64,000 nucleotides of DNA, taken from contig JAENWA010000063.1 of the NCBI GenBank assembly GCA_016650295.1, forward strand, positions 1-64,000. Direction: 5' to 3'. Within the stretch, counting starts at the first letter, position 1, and every line of letters begins with the position of its first letter. Position numbers and translations under genes: made by a program. The notes beneath the pieces are model-generated. The model had not been told where the DNA came from and did not search any database. It saw nothing but the letters and a program-made list of their open reading frames with translations. This stretch comes from Desulfuromonadales bacterium (GTDB lineage: Bacteria; Desulfobacterota; Desulfuromonadia; Geobacterales; Pseudopelobacteraceae). Of the stretch, positions 1-8,660 are shown piece by piece.

Positions 1-77
1 AGGTGGCGGATGGCGTAGTAGGCCCGGTAGATGTAGGATGAGCCGTCAACCAGGTAGAGGGTGTTGTCGTCTGACAT
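1..77 (-). CDS. polA: DNA polymerase I, N-terminal fragment (runs off the window)
   Basis: Only the first 25 or so codons are in the window. They read MSDDNTLYLVDGSSYIYRAY and continue YAIRHL, which matches the start of the 5'-3' exonuclease domain of bacterial DNA polymerase I, where an LIDGSSYLYRA-type motif follows the initiator Met. The enzyme does repair and primer-removal synthesis in the cytoplasm. The gene reads leftwards out of the window, so length and later domains cannot be checked. The fragment is too short for the ORF track. Confidence 0.85.
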   Translation of the reverse strand, partial: MSDDNTLYLVDGSSYIYRAYYAIRH

Positions 78-223
78 AGTGAGTCCTTGGGTTAAATTTT
101 CCGATTTATAAAGAATGAAGATGCGGCCCCTGTTGCCTTGATTTTCGTAACGTACCTGCGCTTGACCTGCCGGGCGGTCTTTTGCCCGGTCGTGGCCCGA
201 GCGCTAGTTGAGAGCGGTCTTAC

Positions 224-478
224 TCAAAGCCGGTATTTTCCCGCGCCATCCCATTCAACTTCGCCTGTTCCTTTGCGGTACTGTAGGACATTCCGAATAT
301 TTCGCATCCATTTCGGGATATCCGACTTTGGGGATTGAGGTTCATAATCCTCCCGGACAAGGGAAAGGTGGCTCTCAACAATTGAGTAAATAGATTGCAA
401 GTCTACCCATTGCCCACGAGGCAGTTTCATCTTGAGGCATGTCCAAATCTCAGGAAGGCGAGTCATTTTTTCCTTCAT
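224..478 (-). CDS. small conserved hypothetical protein, winged-helix-like
   Basis: An 84-residue protein with no signal peptide or membrane segment. The central part (LPRGQWVDLQSIYSIVE, then KSDIPKWMRNIRNVLQYRK and a C-terminal GxGEVEWDG-type ending) resembles a small winged-helix-like module that I recall fused to HNH or other restriction-type nucleases. Here it stands alone. Met5 is an alternative start. It lies between polA and another hypothetical gene on the same strand and shows no operon partner. It may be a stand-alone DNA-binding protein or a remnant of a larger nuclease gene. Function is not known. Confidence 0.5.
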   Translation of the reverse strand: MKEKMTRLPEIWTCLKMKLPRGQWVDLQSIYSIVESHLSLVREDYEPQSPKSDIPKWMRNIRNVLQYRKGTGEVEWDGAGKYRL

Positions 479-563
479 GGTACCGGGTGATTGTTAACGT
501 AGTGGCATCAAGAAAAAGTAAAACTACTTCACACTTAACTAAGATAACGTAGTGTTTCCCAAG

Positions 564-1226
564 TTAATAAAGAAAAGAGTAGTCACTTGAAAAAGTTAAG
601 GGATTAACGCCATCTGTTTTAGGGACTTGGACAACATATACATTTCCTCTTCGTGAAACATTGAACTTAAGTTGCCCTTTTGACTGGCTCATATCTGTAC
701 CATATTTTGAAAAGAAAGCTTTGGGAAGTCGAATTTCGATAACCTCATCGCCTTCACGTTTACATAATAAAACCGCATGGTCAAAGCCCCCAACGGGAAG
801 GCCAAGAAACCAACGATCAGACTGGCGTTCAGTTGCTACAGCGATTCCTACTTTTTCACCTGATCTTGTCTTGTAGATTGTCTCACCTTTCGCCTGTTGC
901 AGCTCAATGCCAATTCCAGTTAATTTTTTGAGGAATGTCTCTCTAATTTCTCTACCATATTCTCTGGCAGACTTAATATCTGTATGCAGGATCGTAGGTC
1001 GCTCCTGAATTGCTTTAGCTGTTTCTATGGCCCCCGAATCTCCTGTCTTGCCTTGTAGTGATTCAATATCAGTCACTATTTGGTTGTATCGATTGATTAA
1101 AATTTCAACCTTTCCAAGCTTCTCGCTTGCAGACAAAACAATATCGGACCTTCCCTCCTTTGCAGCTTTTGCAATTTGCTCCAGTAGTTCAACCTTTTCT
1201 TTGTTCAGAGTGTCCATTGCGTCCAT
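564..1226 (-). CDS. hypothetical protein with N-terminal coiled coil
   Basis: A 220-residue soluble protein that I do not recognise. Residues 1-60 are rich in Lys, Glu and Leu in a heptad-like pattern and probably form a coiled coil. The C-terminal half (KVGIAVATERQSDRWFLGLP onward) looks like a mixed beta domain. The start is supported by GGGAGG just upstream on the minus strand. The gene is more AT-rich than the housekeeping genes in this window, which suggests recent gain. No catalytic motif is visible. Confidence 0.55.
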   Translation of the reverse strand: MDAMDTLNKEKVELLEQIAKAAKEGRSDIVLSASEKLGKVEILINRYNQIVTDIESLQGKTGDSGAIETAKAIQERPTILHTDIKSAREYGREIRETFLKKLTGIGIELQQAKGETIYKTRSGEKVGIAVATERQSDRWFLGLPVGGFDHAVLLCKREGDEVIEIRLPKAFFSKYGTDMSQSKGQLKFNVSRRGNVYVVQVPKTDGVNPLTFSSDYSFLY

Positions 1227-1585
1227 ACCATGCCTCCCGCTATTTATTTATAAGCATAAGTGAAGCATAGTGTAGTGAAGTGCAATTGTCAATGCGTTTT
1301 TATGGTGGATTTGTTGATGTGGCGCCAACTACTTTTTATTGAGAAACTTTCAATCTACCCGTATTTAACAATACAGCAAAAATATTCGAGATTTACTGTT
1401 GACGTAATTACCTGAATTCATGTTGTTTGCCGCCTGATGAACTATTCTGTGTGGCGGGATGACGGGTTTCCATACATCCATCCCGGAGAATCCATCGGGG
1501 TCAAGTTCAACTTCTAAACAATCCCACAATCCTGCCTGACTTTCGCGAAATGACCAAACAATCAGCCCCCGACATGAGACAACAA
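1227..1585. other. intergenic stretch without a supported gene
   Basis: About 360 bases of AT-rich DNA between the coiled-coil protein gene and the AlbA-type gene. The 80-residue track ORF here (1365-1607 minus) overlaps the end of its neighbour and has no recognisable content. Promoters for the 564-1226 gene probably lie near 1240-1330, but I see no convincing -35/-10 pair. Confidence 0.5.
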
Positions 1586-2962
1586 TCAACCATCCACAAT
1601 CTCCCAATACCCGCCCTTATCCGGCCCGACCCGCTTGAGAACACCTTCCTGCTTCAGTTTTGCAAGATTCTTTTTAACTGCCCGGTCAGATATGCCGAGT
1701 TCCATCGCCAGATCTTCAATGGTTATCTTTGTATTTTCCCGGATCAGTTCAATAATTTTCTGGGAACTTTTCTGGGAACTTTTCTGGGAACTTTTCTGGG
1801 AACTTTCGTCATTCGTTGCCTGCCCTGCGAATGCGGTGTAGACCGTTACCATAAACCCGTCGCTGATTTCCTGAAACTTTGGTTCCGGCAACCCGTAGTC
1901 CTTGAATCCCTGGATGATCCGCCCGATCCCGGAACCGTATTTCTCGACGAGCCCGACCTCCTTGAACATGTCGGCGATCTTGCGGTTACGCAGGGTGGAG
2001 CGATACTCTCCGCTGAGAAGTTTATCGATTGTCAGCCCGGTTGGCAGCTTGCCGGGGTTGTAAATCTCTATCCGTTCGTCAAAGATCTTGACGATGGTAT
2101 CGGACGAACTGGCATAATCCCGATGGATAATGGCGTTAAGTACGATCTCGCGGACGGCATCCAGCGGGTAATCCCAGCGTTCTTCCCGCTGTGGATTGCC
2201 GGTGATGATGTAGGCCCGGTTGATGTGCTTTTTGATGAACTCCATGATACCGGTGACTTCCGCGAACAAATCGGTTCTGAGGCGGCTGCCGTCCTTGATG
2301 AGGGTTTCGGTCTGGAAACGTCCCAGTTCGATGGCGGTGAGGCTTGATTCCCCGGCCATAAAGAGGAAGAAGGCGGCGCGGGCGATTTTCCCTTCGCGGA
2401 GCAGTTCGTATTTTTGCAGGACTGTCAGCGGATCATCGGTTATCGGTATACTGCGGACACGGTTGGCCATGTCAATAAAGTTCTGAACCTTGTCCAGCGA
2501 GATGTCCTTTTCACTGTGATGGTCGTCCAGATAGAAATCCCAACTGGTGTTGCAGGTCTGAAGGTGGAGATTGACAACTTCGGAGACGGTCATCTGGTAA
2601 TTGGCGTTTTTGACACGTCGGTAGTAGCGCCCTTTGCAGGCAACCGGCTTGATCGGGTATTCTGTGATATACAGCGCAACCACTGTTTTCCCGTCAACCT
2701 CAAGAGTCTCAACATCTGGGATAACCGTGTTGGACGTGCTCATCTTGATCTGGTTAATCCAGTTTTGAATGGTTTCCTTGGCGAGAAGAATTCCTTTGAT
2801 ATTCCCGGTATCCGTGACGCCGACAAAGACAGTGCCGCCTTTTGAGTTGGCAAAGGCAGAAAGGGTTTCGATGGTTTCTTTGTCGAAGCTGGTCTTGAAT
2901 TCTACCGTTTCAGACTCGCCAACCTTGAGTACAGCAAGAAGCGGTGTGGTTTTCAGAGACAT
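1586..2962 (-). CDS. AlbA_2/Schlafen-type ATP-binding transcriptional regulator
   Basis: A 458-residue cytoplasmic protein. The N-terminal 130 or so residues carry the Schlafen AlbA_2 pattern (ESETVEFKTSF, then FANSKGGTVFVGVTDTG), a putative DNA-binding domain. Residues 250-380 look like a GHKL/HATPase_c_4 ATP-binding region (EIVLNAIIHRDYAS, EKYGSGIGRI). The C-terminus (ITIEDLAMELGISDRAVKKNLAKL) is a winged helix. Between the last two lies a four-fold SSQK repeat encoded by a perfect 12-bp tandem repeat. I chose the Met at 2962 because GGAG sits five bases upstream; the track start at 2968 is a GTG that overlaps that site. Such proteins are often accessory-genome regulators or defence-linked. 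The target is unknown. Confidence 0.8.
   Translation of the reverse strand: MSLKTTPLLAVLKVGESETVEFKTSFDKETIETLSAFANSKGGTVFVGVTDTGNIKGILLAKETIQNWINQIKMSTSNTVIPDVETLEVDGKTVVALYITEYPIKPVACKGRYYRRVKNANYQMTVSEVVNLHLQTCNTSWDFYLDDHHSEKDISLDKVQNFIDMANRVRSIPITDDPLTVLQKYELLREGKIARAAFFLFMAGESSLTAIELGRFQTETLIKDGSRLRTDLFAEVTGIMEFIKKHINRAYIITGNPQREERWDYPLDAVREIVLNAIIHRDYASSSDTIVKIFDERIEIYNPGKLPTGLTIDKLLSGEYRSTLRNRKIADMFKEVGLVEKYGSGIGRIIQGFKDYGLPEPKFQEISDGFMVTVYTAFAGQATNDESSQKSSQKSSQKSSQKIIELIRENTKITIEDLAMELGISDRAVKKNLAKLKQEGVLKRVGPDKGGYWEIVDG
1756..1803. repeat. four perfect 12-bp tandem repeats inside a coding region
   Basis: The unit ttttctgggaac occurs four times head to tail. On the minus strand it encodes the repeated tetrapeptide SSQK between the ATPase-like domain and the C-terminal winged helix. 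Because the unit is 12 bp, gain or loss of copies keeps the reading frame and only changes linker length. Confidence 0.95.
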
Positions 2963-3069
2963 CTTCACTCCTGTTTGTCAATCGGCGTTGAAAACACTAG
3001 CGGCCGGGAGGTCAACTCTCCCCACCTTCCCGCGTAAACGCTTGCAGCGTCATAATGCAAATAATCAGA

Positions 3070-3903
3070 TCACAGCGGCGGGGTGCCGATGATCTTCACC
3101 CGGGGACCATAGTCGATATTGTGGAACCTGCCCGGATCGTCATGATTGCCGACGACCCACCGGTAGAGGCTTTTAGCCCCCTCCAGCAGCGGCGGTTTCA
3201 ACCCGTGGTAGTTCCGCCCGTAGACCTTCCGGTCGTAGGCGCCGTAATATTCAATTTGCATCTCTTCGTCATAGATACCGATACAACCGTGGGAAGCGGG
3301 GTATCCGGGCATGTCGCGACCGTGGATAAAGTATGAAGGCGTTGTTGGAAGGGACTTGTCCATGAAAAACCTGAGCCCGTAATGCATCGGGTAGCGACGG
3401 CCGATTTCCTCCACCGTGTACATATTGGAGGTATGTCGTTTGTCGATGGCATCAATCCTGAACTCGCCGTTGGGGACCCGATGCCCCTCGATTCCGACCG
3501 CTGCGGGGAACGATACTACGAGCTTCCCCCGCTCGTAGGCCCCCAGGAACATCTCGGACTGGTCCACCAGGATGAATTTCTCGTCTGCTTCAGCCTCCGG
3601 GTAGAAGCTGGGCAAAGGCGAGAATCCCTTTATTTCTTCCAGCCGTCTGGGCACCTTGATGGACATCCCGCCGTAAAAGTGGCGCCGGTCCATGCGGTTG
3701 AAACGCAGCACATCCTGCCACCCGGTTCCGAACAGTTTCTCCGGGGTGTCCTTCCACGTCAATTTTACGCAATCCCACTCGATGGAGGCGACGCTCGGAA
3801 AGCGGACCCCGCACAGCGATGTAAGCTTGACCGCGGCATCGTTCCGGGAGGCGCAGAGCAACAGCATGATCAGGGCGAGTATGGTTCGAAACAGGTATCT
3901 CAT
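3070..3903 (-). CDS. L,D-transpeptidase (YkuD domain), exported
   Basis: A 277-residue protein that likely cross-links peptidoglycan (3-3 cross-links) or attaches proteins to it in the periplasm. Residues 1-23 are a signal peptide (LFRTILALIMLLLCASRNDA). The YkuD core spans about 115-235, with the family's HG...SHGC signature seen as FIHGRDMPGYPASHGCIGI; the Cys is the expected nucleophile. An N-terminal region of about 100 residues has no LysM motif. AAGGGA precedes the ATG. It is monocistronic as far as can be seen. Confidence 0.9.
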   Translation of the reverse strand: MRYLFRTILALIMLLLCASRNDAAVKLTSLCGVRFPSVASIEWDCVKLTWKDTPEKLFGTGWQDVLRFNRMDRRHFYGGMSIKVPRRLEEIKGFSPLPSFYPEAEADEKFILVDQSEMFLGAYERGKLVVSFPAAVGIEGHRVPNGEFRIDAIDKRHTSNMYTVEEIGRRYPMHYGLRFFMDKSLPTTPSYFIHGRDMPGYPASHGCIGIYDEEMQIEYYGAYDRKVYGRNYHGLKPPLLEGAKSLYRWVVGNHDDPGRFHNIDYGPRVKIIGTPPL

Positions 3904-4013
3904 ATTGATCCCTTGAAGTGCGAAGGCGTGGCACCTCTCGCAGCATCATCCCTTCGTTCTCATGATACCATGAATTCGTGATTTCGCGTCTCCCATTGAT
4001 GCCATTTGAATAC

Positions 4014-4038
4014 AAAAAAAGGCGGCCAACCGGCCGCC
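4014..4038 (-). terminator. rho-independent terminator downstream of the DUF4177 gene
   Basis: On the minus strand GGCGGCCGGTTGGCCGCC forms a GC-rich hairpin followed by a run of seven T. It lies downstream of the small gene at 4149-4328 and upstream of the L,D-transpeptidase gene, so it isolates the two. Confidence 0.8.
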
Positions 4039-4148
4039 AATATATTCTTTGCGTGATCACCACCGGCTTGCCCGAGCGCTTCTCAATGTCCATGCCTGTG
4101 CTGCCGGCCACGACATCCCGACACGCCTTGTTTCGGCTTCGTTAATGG

Positions 4149-4328
4149 TCAGCTCTCCCCTTCTTCCCGCGTAAACAGCACAAAGGCCATGGCTGGCCGG
4201 CGGCTGGATTCGCGGATGGCGAACTGCATGCCGTCGAAGCGCCATCCTTTGGCGGTCCATTCATTGAGTGTCTCCTCGATATGCTCGTCGGTCACTTTTC
4301 CCAGCTCGATCACTTTGTAGGTCAACAT
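4149..4328 (-). CDS. small DUF4177-like protein
   Basis: A 59-residue protein beginning MLTYKVIELGKVTDEHIEET. The Y-K-V-I-E-L start, the NEWTAKGWRFDGMQ segment and the FVLFTRE ending fit the DUF4177 family, whose function is unknown. The track ORF starts 18 codons earlier; I prefer this Met because AAGGAG stands a few bases upstream. Terminators flank it on both sides, so it is a single-gene unit. Confidence 0.7.
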   Translation of the reverse strand: MLTYKVIELGKVTDEHIEETLNEWTAKGWRFDGMQFAIRESSRRPAMAFVLFTREEGES

Positions 4329-4391
4329 GCTCGGCTCCTTATCTTGTTGCGCAATACTATCCAATGCCTGGCGGCTCTTCAAGTGGAAACG

Positions 4392-4417
4392 AAAAAAGGC
4401 GGCTAAAAGCCGCCCTT
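4392..4417 (-). terminator. rho-independent terminator downstream of the IclR gene
   Basis: On the minus strand GGCGGCTTTTAGCCGCC is a perfect stem with a four-base loop, followed by TTTTTTC. It follows the stop codon of the IclR-family gene by about 25 bases. Confidence 0.85.
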
Positions 4418-4442
4418 TCTCATAACAATGTCAGGTTGTACG

Positions 4443-5225
4443 TTATTTCTGGAAGCCAAGTTTTGAAGAGATCTCCTCGGAGGCCTTTATTACCAGTGGG
4501 ATGAGCTCTTTTTCCAGGCGCTCATCGGGAAAACGCATGGACGGCCCGGATATGCTGACCGCGCCGATGATACGGCGGGTGTAATCGCGGATCGGGGCGC
4601 TGACACATCTGACCCCCACGTCCAGTTCTTCATTGTCAATGGCATAACCCTGCTCTGCGATGACCTTGAGCTGTTTTTTGAGAAGGTCCCGATCGGTAAT
4701 GGTGTTGTCGGTATAACGCTTGAGCTCTCTGGTCGGGAGGTAATTCTCCAGTTCCTCGTCACTCATATGAGCGATCTGGATCTTGCCTGCGGCCGTGCAG
4801 TAGGCCGGCAGACGCGACCCGACTCTCGGAACCACCCGCACGGTCATGTCGGTTTCCACGGCATCCAGATAGATGATGTTGCTGTCCTTGAGGATTGCAA
4901 CATAGGTCGTTTCGTTGCACTCCTTGACGAGCGCCTCCAGAATCGGCTTGGACTGACGCAGGAGTCCCATTTGACGGATGAAGGTCTGGCCCAGTTCGAG
5001 GGTCTTGAGGCCAAGACGATAGTTTTCCGTCACCTTGTTCTGCTCGATATAACCGCGGGACTCCAGTGTGGCCAGCAGCCTGAACACGTTGTTTTTGTGC
5101 AGTTTGAGCCGTTTGCTGAGTTCGGTAACCCCCAGTTCGTCTATTTCGCCGTGAAACTGCTCCAGAAGGTCGAGGGCGTGAGACACTGCCTGGATGAGAT
5201 ACTCTGATTTTTCTTTTTTTGCCAT
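4443..5225 (-). CDS. IclR-family transcriptional regulator
   Basis: A 260-residue cytoplasmic regulator. Residues 10-75 form the winged helix-turn-helix (AVSHALDLLEQFHGE, then LHKNNVFRLLATLESRGYIEQ). Residues 80-255 are the IclR effector domain, with the family's LPAYCTAAGKIQIAHM and GYAIDNEELDVGVRCVSAPI segments. It is transcribed away from uspA across a 233-bp AT-rich gap and could control that gene or the porin/cytochrome island further right. IclR proteins usually sense small organic acids. The ligand cannot be told from the sequence. Confidence 0.92.
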   Translation of the reverse strand: MAKKEKSEYLIQAVSHALDLLEQFHGEIDELGVTELSKRLKLHKNNVFRLLATLESRGYIEQNKVTENYRLGLKTLELGQTFIRQMGLLRQSKPILEALVKECNETTYVAILKDSNIIYLDAVETDMTVRVVPRVGSRLPAYCTAAGKIQIAHMSDEELENYLPTRELKRYTDNTITDRDLLKKQLKVIAEQGYAIDNEELDVGVRCVSAPIRDYTRRIIGAVSISGPSMRFPDERLEKELIPLVIKASEEISSKLGFQK

Positions 5226-5458
5226 GACGTTTCCCTGTTAGTAGAATGTAATGATAAAACTGGAGCGACTAACTTGCTTGAATATAAGTAAAAAATGTAG
5301 ATTCAGTTAAATTGCCCCTGTTTTACTATCTATGGCTATAAGTTTAGAATATTGTTTTATAATTGTCAAGTGTGAAAAAATGCTCTATAATTTAAATCAT
5401 TTGATGCCGTTTGTACAGATGACAGCGTTGTGTGCGAAGAGGGGCAAAGGCGGTAACT

Positions 5459-5914
5459 ATGCTGAATCTCAGAAAAAAAATTCTTGTGGCTATCGATGGC
5501 TCGCCTCAGTCGGACAAGGCCGCTGAAGAAGCGATCAGGATGGCGGTCAGCAACCGCAGTCATTTCAAGAGCTGCGTATATGCCATGCTGGTTCTGCCCA
5601 ATTCCCCCACTTCGACCTATACCGATTTTGTGCCGACCGCTCCGCTGACAGAATCGGAAAGATGGGACGACTTGCGTCGTCGGATTTTTTACGTTGTGGA
5701 AAAATGTGCGCTGGAAAACGACGTGCCGCTTGAAATGATCGTCGAATATGGCGAACCCGGAGACAAACTGATCGAGTTTGCAAAGCGGGAGCAGACGGAC
5801 GTTATCGTCATCGGCAGTTCCGGCAAAGGTTTCATCCAGCGAAGACTCAAAGGCAGCGTATCTCACCATGTTGCCAGCTCTGCGCCCTGTTCGGTCTATA
5901 TCGTGCGGGGCTGA
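5459..5914 (+). CDS. universal stress protein, UspA family
   Basis: A 151-residue single-domain USP. It opens with KKILVAIDGSPQSDKAAEEA and ends with VIVIGSSGKGFIQRRLKGSVSHHVASSAPC. The glycine-rich GxxGxG-type run plus (S/T) matches the ATP-binding USP subgroup. The start at 5459 has AAAGGCGG upstream; the track start (GTG at 5432) adds nine residues that do not fit the family. It is likely a cytoplasmic stress factor. A small Cys-rich gene follows 11 bases later, so the two may be co-transcribed. Confidence 0.9.
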   Translation: MLNLRKKILVAIDGSPQSDKAAEEAIRMAVSNRSHFKSCVYAMLVLPNSPTSTYTDFVPTAPLTESERWDDLRRRIFYVVEKCALENDVPLEMIVEYGEPGDKLIEFAKREQTDVIVIGSSGKGFIQRRLKGSVSHHVASSAPCSVYIVRG

Positions 5915-5925
5915 TCATATTACTA

Positions 5926-6117
5926 ATGGCCGACGAAACTTCCAAAAAACACCCCTGTCCCGACTGTGTCCACTGTCAATGGTGCTCCGATGACCGCTGC
6001 CGGTTATGTCTCGGTCACACTGGCTGTTGCCGGCGCAAGAAATTATCCGTTGCCGAGCAGATCCGCCTCTATGATTCCCTGAACCCTGCCCCGCCCCCTG
6101 AAGACAAGAAGGGCTGA
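5926..6117 (+). CDS. small cysteine-rich protein, probable metal-binding
   Basis: A 63-residue protein with seven or more Cys in its first 40 residues, arranged CPDCVHCQWCSDDRCRLC and then GHTGCC. Pairs of CxxC suggest a zinc ribbon or other metal site. There is no heme motif (no CxxCH) and no signal peptide. It starts 11 bases after uspA and ends before a strong terminator, so it probably shares the uspA transcript. I have no family name for it. Confidence 0.6.
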   Translation: MADETSKKHPCPDCVHCQWCSDDRCRLCLGHTGCCRRKKLSVAEQIRLYDSLNPAPPPEDKKG

Positions 6118-6169
6118 TATACCCGCTCCTGAACAATCAAACATTCCTCCAATAGCCACGAATCCCACA

Positions 6170-6199
6170 CCGGCACTCTGAATATAGAGTGCCGGTTTT
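6170..6199 (+). terminator. rho-independent terminator after uspA and the Cys-rich gene
   Basis: CCGGCACTCT and AGAGTGCCGG pair perfectly around a six-base loop and are followed by TTTTG. Confidence 0.88.
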
Positions 6200-6354
6200 G
6201 TCATTTGGCGGTTTTACGTGTTTACACGTAATTTTATTTAACTCAAAAATTCATAGAACATAATTTGGAATTATTATTTCAAGCCGGTTAACCCAGTAAA
6301 ACAGAAGAATTGCGTTCTGCTCGATCTTTGTCGTTGGATAAATCGGCATTTTTG

Positions 6355-6384
6355 TTGCATATAGAAAATCATATACATTAATAT
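6355..6384 (+). promoter_or_regulatory. candidate sigma-70 promoter for the porin/cytochrome island
   Basis: TTGCAT, an 18-bp spacer and TAATAT lie in the roughly 350-bp AT-rich region between the terminator at 6199 and the porin start. The rest of 6200-6547 has no gene. The region is unusually rich in ATAT words around 6350-6430, which may hold regulator sites. No sigma-54 -24/-12 pair was found. The pair is a candidate only. Confidence 0.35.
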
Positions 6385-6547
6385 TTGACTACTAAAATTG
6401 TAAAATATATCGTAAATTGCATATAATTTTTAATAGGTTGCCGGTCATGTAAGGAGGTGATTAGGGAAAATCGGCCCGGTTATTTGGCGGAACAATGGGA
6501 GTGCGCTGTACGTGGTGCATCAAATCAAATGAATCGCGGAGGAAACA

Positions 6548-8191
6548 ATGAAAAAGACGGTATTAAAGCTGGTTCTAACCGCACTGGTTGCGGGGATGTC
6601 CCTGCCCCTGTCGGCGCAGGCTGCTGATGATGCTCTGATGAAAAAAATCGAGCAGATGTCGCGGGAGCTGGATGAGTTGAGAAACCAGGTCAAGATGAAC
6701 GAAGAAAAGGCTGCCAGATCGGCTGAAGAGCAAAAGAATGCGGCAACTAAGAGTGATGCAAAAGAAATTGAGGGACTGAAAAACAAGGTCGCCAAGATTG
6801 AAGAAAAATCAATCGGCAGATGGTTGACCATTGGTGGAGATTATCGCTTCAGGATGGACTCGCTGCATGGTCGGACTGCTGCGTACACGGATGCCCCGAC
6901 CCTGAGTGGTCTTATGCCTCAAGTATTGGCAGGAACTTTGCCATTTCAGGCCGCTATGGCTGCTGCTGCTCGTCAGGCCGATAAGCCCAAGAACGAAACC
7001 CTTTACACCAACAAGTTCGGTCTCGACCTGCATGCCAAGGCTCTTCAGGACGTGACTGTTAACGTCAAACTGGACATGTACAAGACTTTTGGCTCCCAAA
7101 GCGACAATGCCACGACTGGCAACTATTTTGCTGATCGCATCGGCGTGATGGACGGTACCATCGGTCATGTTCCATCCGACGGCCTGCTGAATGTTGATCG
7201 TGCCTATGCAACCTGGAGTAATATCCTGGATCAGCCGGTCTGGTTTTCGGTTGGTCGACGACCTTCCACCAATGGCGCTCCCAGTAATCTCAAGCTGAAT
7301 AATGAGCGTCCCGGAAATGGTGGAACTCCTTCACTGCTGGTTGATTATGCCTTTGACGGTATGACCCTCGGTTATGCCCCTGACATTGATATATTGCCCG
7401 GCGCCTATGCCAAGGTCTGCTACGGTCGAGGTTTTGACAGTGGCTTCAAGACAGTCAATAACAGCATCAAGGACACGGACATGCTTGGGGTTGCTGTCAT
7501 ACCGTACGAGACCGACCCGCTGCGAGTATGGCTGCAGTGGAACCGCGGTTTCAACATTTTCGATTCATCAGTCATGAAAGATACCGTTTTCGGCAATACC
7601 AATGTTTCCACCAATCTTGGCAGTATCGATTGGTACGGTGCCGGCGCCATGAGTACACTTAAAAAAGTTGGACCCGGCAACCTGAATATCTTTGCGGACT
7701 TCGGTCTGAGCGTTACCCATCCCAACACGAATACTTCAAACGGACTTGGTCTCATGAGTGGCACATTCGATGCGTTATTCGCTGGTACTCCTGAACCAAA
7801 TACCAGCAAGACCGGTTGGGGTGTATACGCAGGTGTTCGTTATGACCTCCCCTCAAAAACTAAAATCGGTTTCGAATTCAATCATGGTTCGAAGGACTGG
7901 ATCCCCTTTACGCCTGCAGCAGATGACATGTGGACCAGTAAAGTCGGTGCGCGTGGAAATGTGTATGAGCCGTACATTATTCAGGAACTTAACCTCAAGC
8001 CCCTATCCAGCTATTTTGCCAAGGCGTTTTTCAAGCTTGGCTACCAGTACTACGATTTCGAGTACACCGGCAGCAACAACTGGGTCGGTTCTCCGGTGAA
8101 GATCTCTTCCATACAGCCGTCAACAATTCTAATGCTGGCGCCTGTGAAATCCGCCCATGATATTTATGGCACTTTCGAAGTGAAGTTCTAA
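6548..8191 (+). CDS. outer-membrane beta-barrel porin, ExtI/DUF3373-like
   Basis: A 547-residue exported protein. Residues 1-26 are a signal peptide ending SAQA. Residues 30-90 are a Lys/Glu-rich coiled coil (KKIEQMSRELDELRNQVK), as in porins with a periplasmic stalk. The rest has alternating short hydrophobic strands and ends ...DIYGTFEVKF; a terminal aromatic residue is typical of outer-membrane barrels. GGAGG stands seven bases before the ATG. It is followed by a small periplasmic protein and a rhodanese protein, the same kinds of partners found in the extHIJKL cluster of Geobacter sulfurreducens, whose porin ExtI is tied to selenite/tellurite handling and extracellular electron transfer. 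The ExtI match is inferred from context and type, not alignment. Confidence 0.75.
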   Translation: MKKTVLKLVLTALVAGMSLPLSAQAADDALMKKIEQMSRELDELRNQVKMNEEKAARSAEEQKNAATKSDAKEIEGLKNKVAKIEEKSIGRWLTIGGDYRFRMDSLHGRTAAYTDAPTLSGLMPQVLAGTLPFQAAMAAAARQADKPKNETLYTNKFGLDLHAKALQDVTVNVKLDMYKTFGSQSDNATTGNYFADRIGVMDGTIGHVPSDGLLNVDRAYATWSNILDQPVWFSVGRRPSTNGAPSNLKLNNERPGNGGTPSLLVDYAFDGMTLGYAPDIDILPGAYAKVCYGRGFDSGFKTVNNSIKDTDMLGVAVIPYETDPLRVWLQWNRGFNIFDSSVMKDTVFGNTNVSTNLGSIDWYGAGAMSTLKKVGPGNLNIFADFGLSVTHPNTNTSNGLGLMSGTFDALFAGTPEPNTSKTGWGVYAGVRYDLPSKTKIGFEFNHGSKDWIPFTPAADDMWTSKVGARGNVYEPYIIQELNLKPLSSYFAKAFFKLGYQYYDFEYTGSNNWVGSPVKISSIQPSTILMLAPVKSAHDIYGTFEVKF

Positions 8192-8312
8192 CGTCAATTC
8201 TGTAAACCGGGCGGTGTTGCTTCGCCCGATTTACAGATCCGATTAAACTATGTAACAACGGATTGTATCTAATAAAAAGTATTGTAACCATAGATTGGAT
8301 AAGGAGTTGAAA

Positions 8313-8636
8313 ATGAAAAAAATACTATCGGTTGTTGTAATGGTCGCCCTGATGCTGGTTTCGGTACTTACCTTTTCACGCCAGGCACAGGCTGAAGAAT
8401 TGAAGATGGTGGGCACCATTTCCAAAATCGAGCTGTCTGCCGATAAAAAGTCCGCCACCGCAATCCTGAAGGATTCAAAAAGCGGCGAAGAAGTCACGAT
8501 ACTGGTCAGTGACGAACTGACGCTGGATAAATTCATGGACAAACGTATTGTTGAAGGCGATGAAATCAGGTGTAAATTTGAAAAAATGGACGGCAAGAAC
8601 AGCAGCAAGATGTTCAAGAAAACAGCCGGCTGCTGA
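8313..8636 (+). CDS. small exported protein, ExtJ-like by position
   Basis: A 107-residue protein with a signal peptide (KKILSVVVMVALMLVSVLTFSRQAQA) and an 80-residue mature domain that looks all-beta (VGTISKIELSADKKSATAIL, then a C-terminal FKKTAGC). AAGGAG precedes the chosen Met; the track start adds six residues. It sits between the porin and the rhodanese protein, where the ext cluster has a small periplasmic protein. No ligand-binding or catalytic residues are evident apart from two Cys. Role is inferred from context only. Confidence 0.65.
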   Translation: MKKILSVVVMVALMLVSVLTFSRQAQAEELKMVGTISKIELSADKKSATAILKDSKSGEEVTILVSDELTLDKFMDKRIVEGDEIRCKFEKMDGKNSSKMFKKTAGC

Positions 8637-8660
8637 TTTCCTTTGGGAGGGACACACAGT

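Noticed and set aside
1365-1607. 80-residue minus-strand ORF
   Set aside because: It overlaps the end of the AlbA-type gene in another frame and shows no family features.
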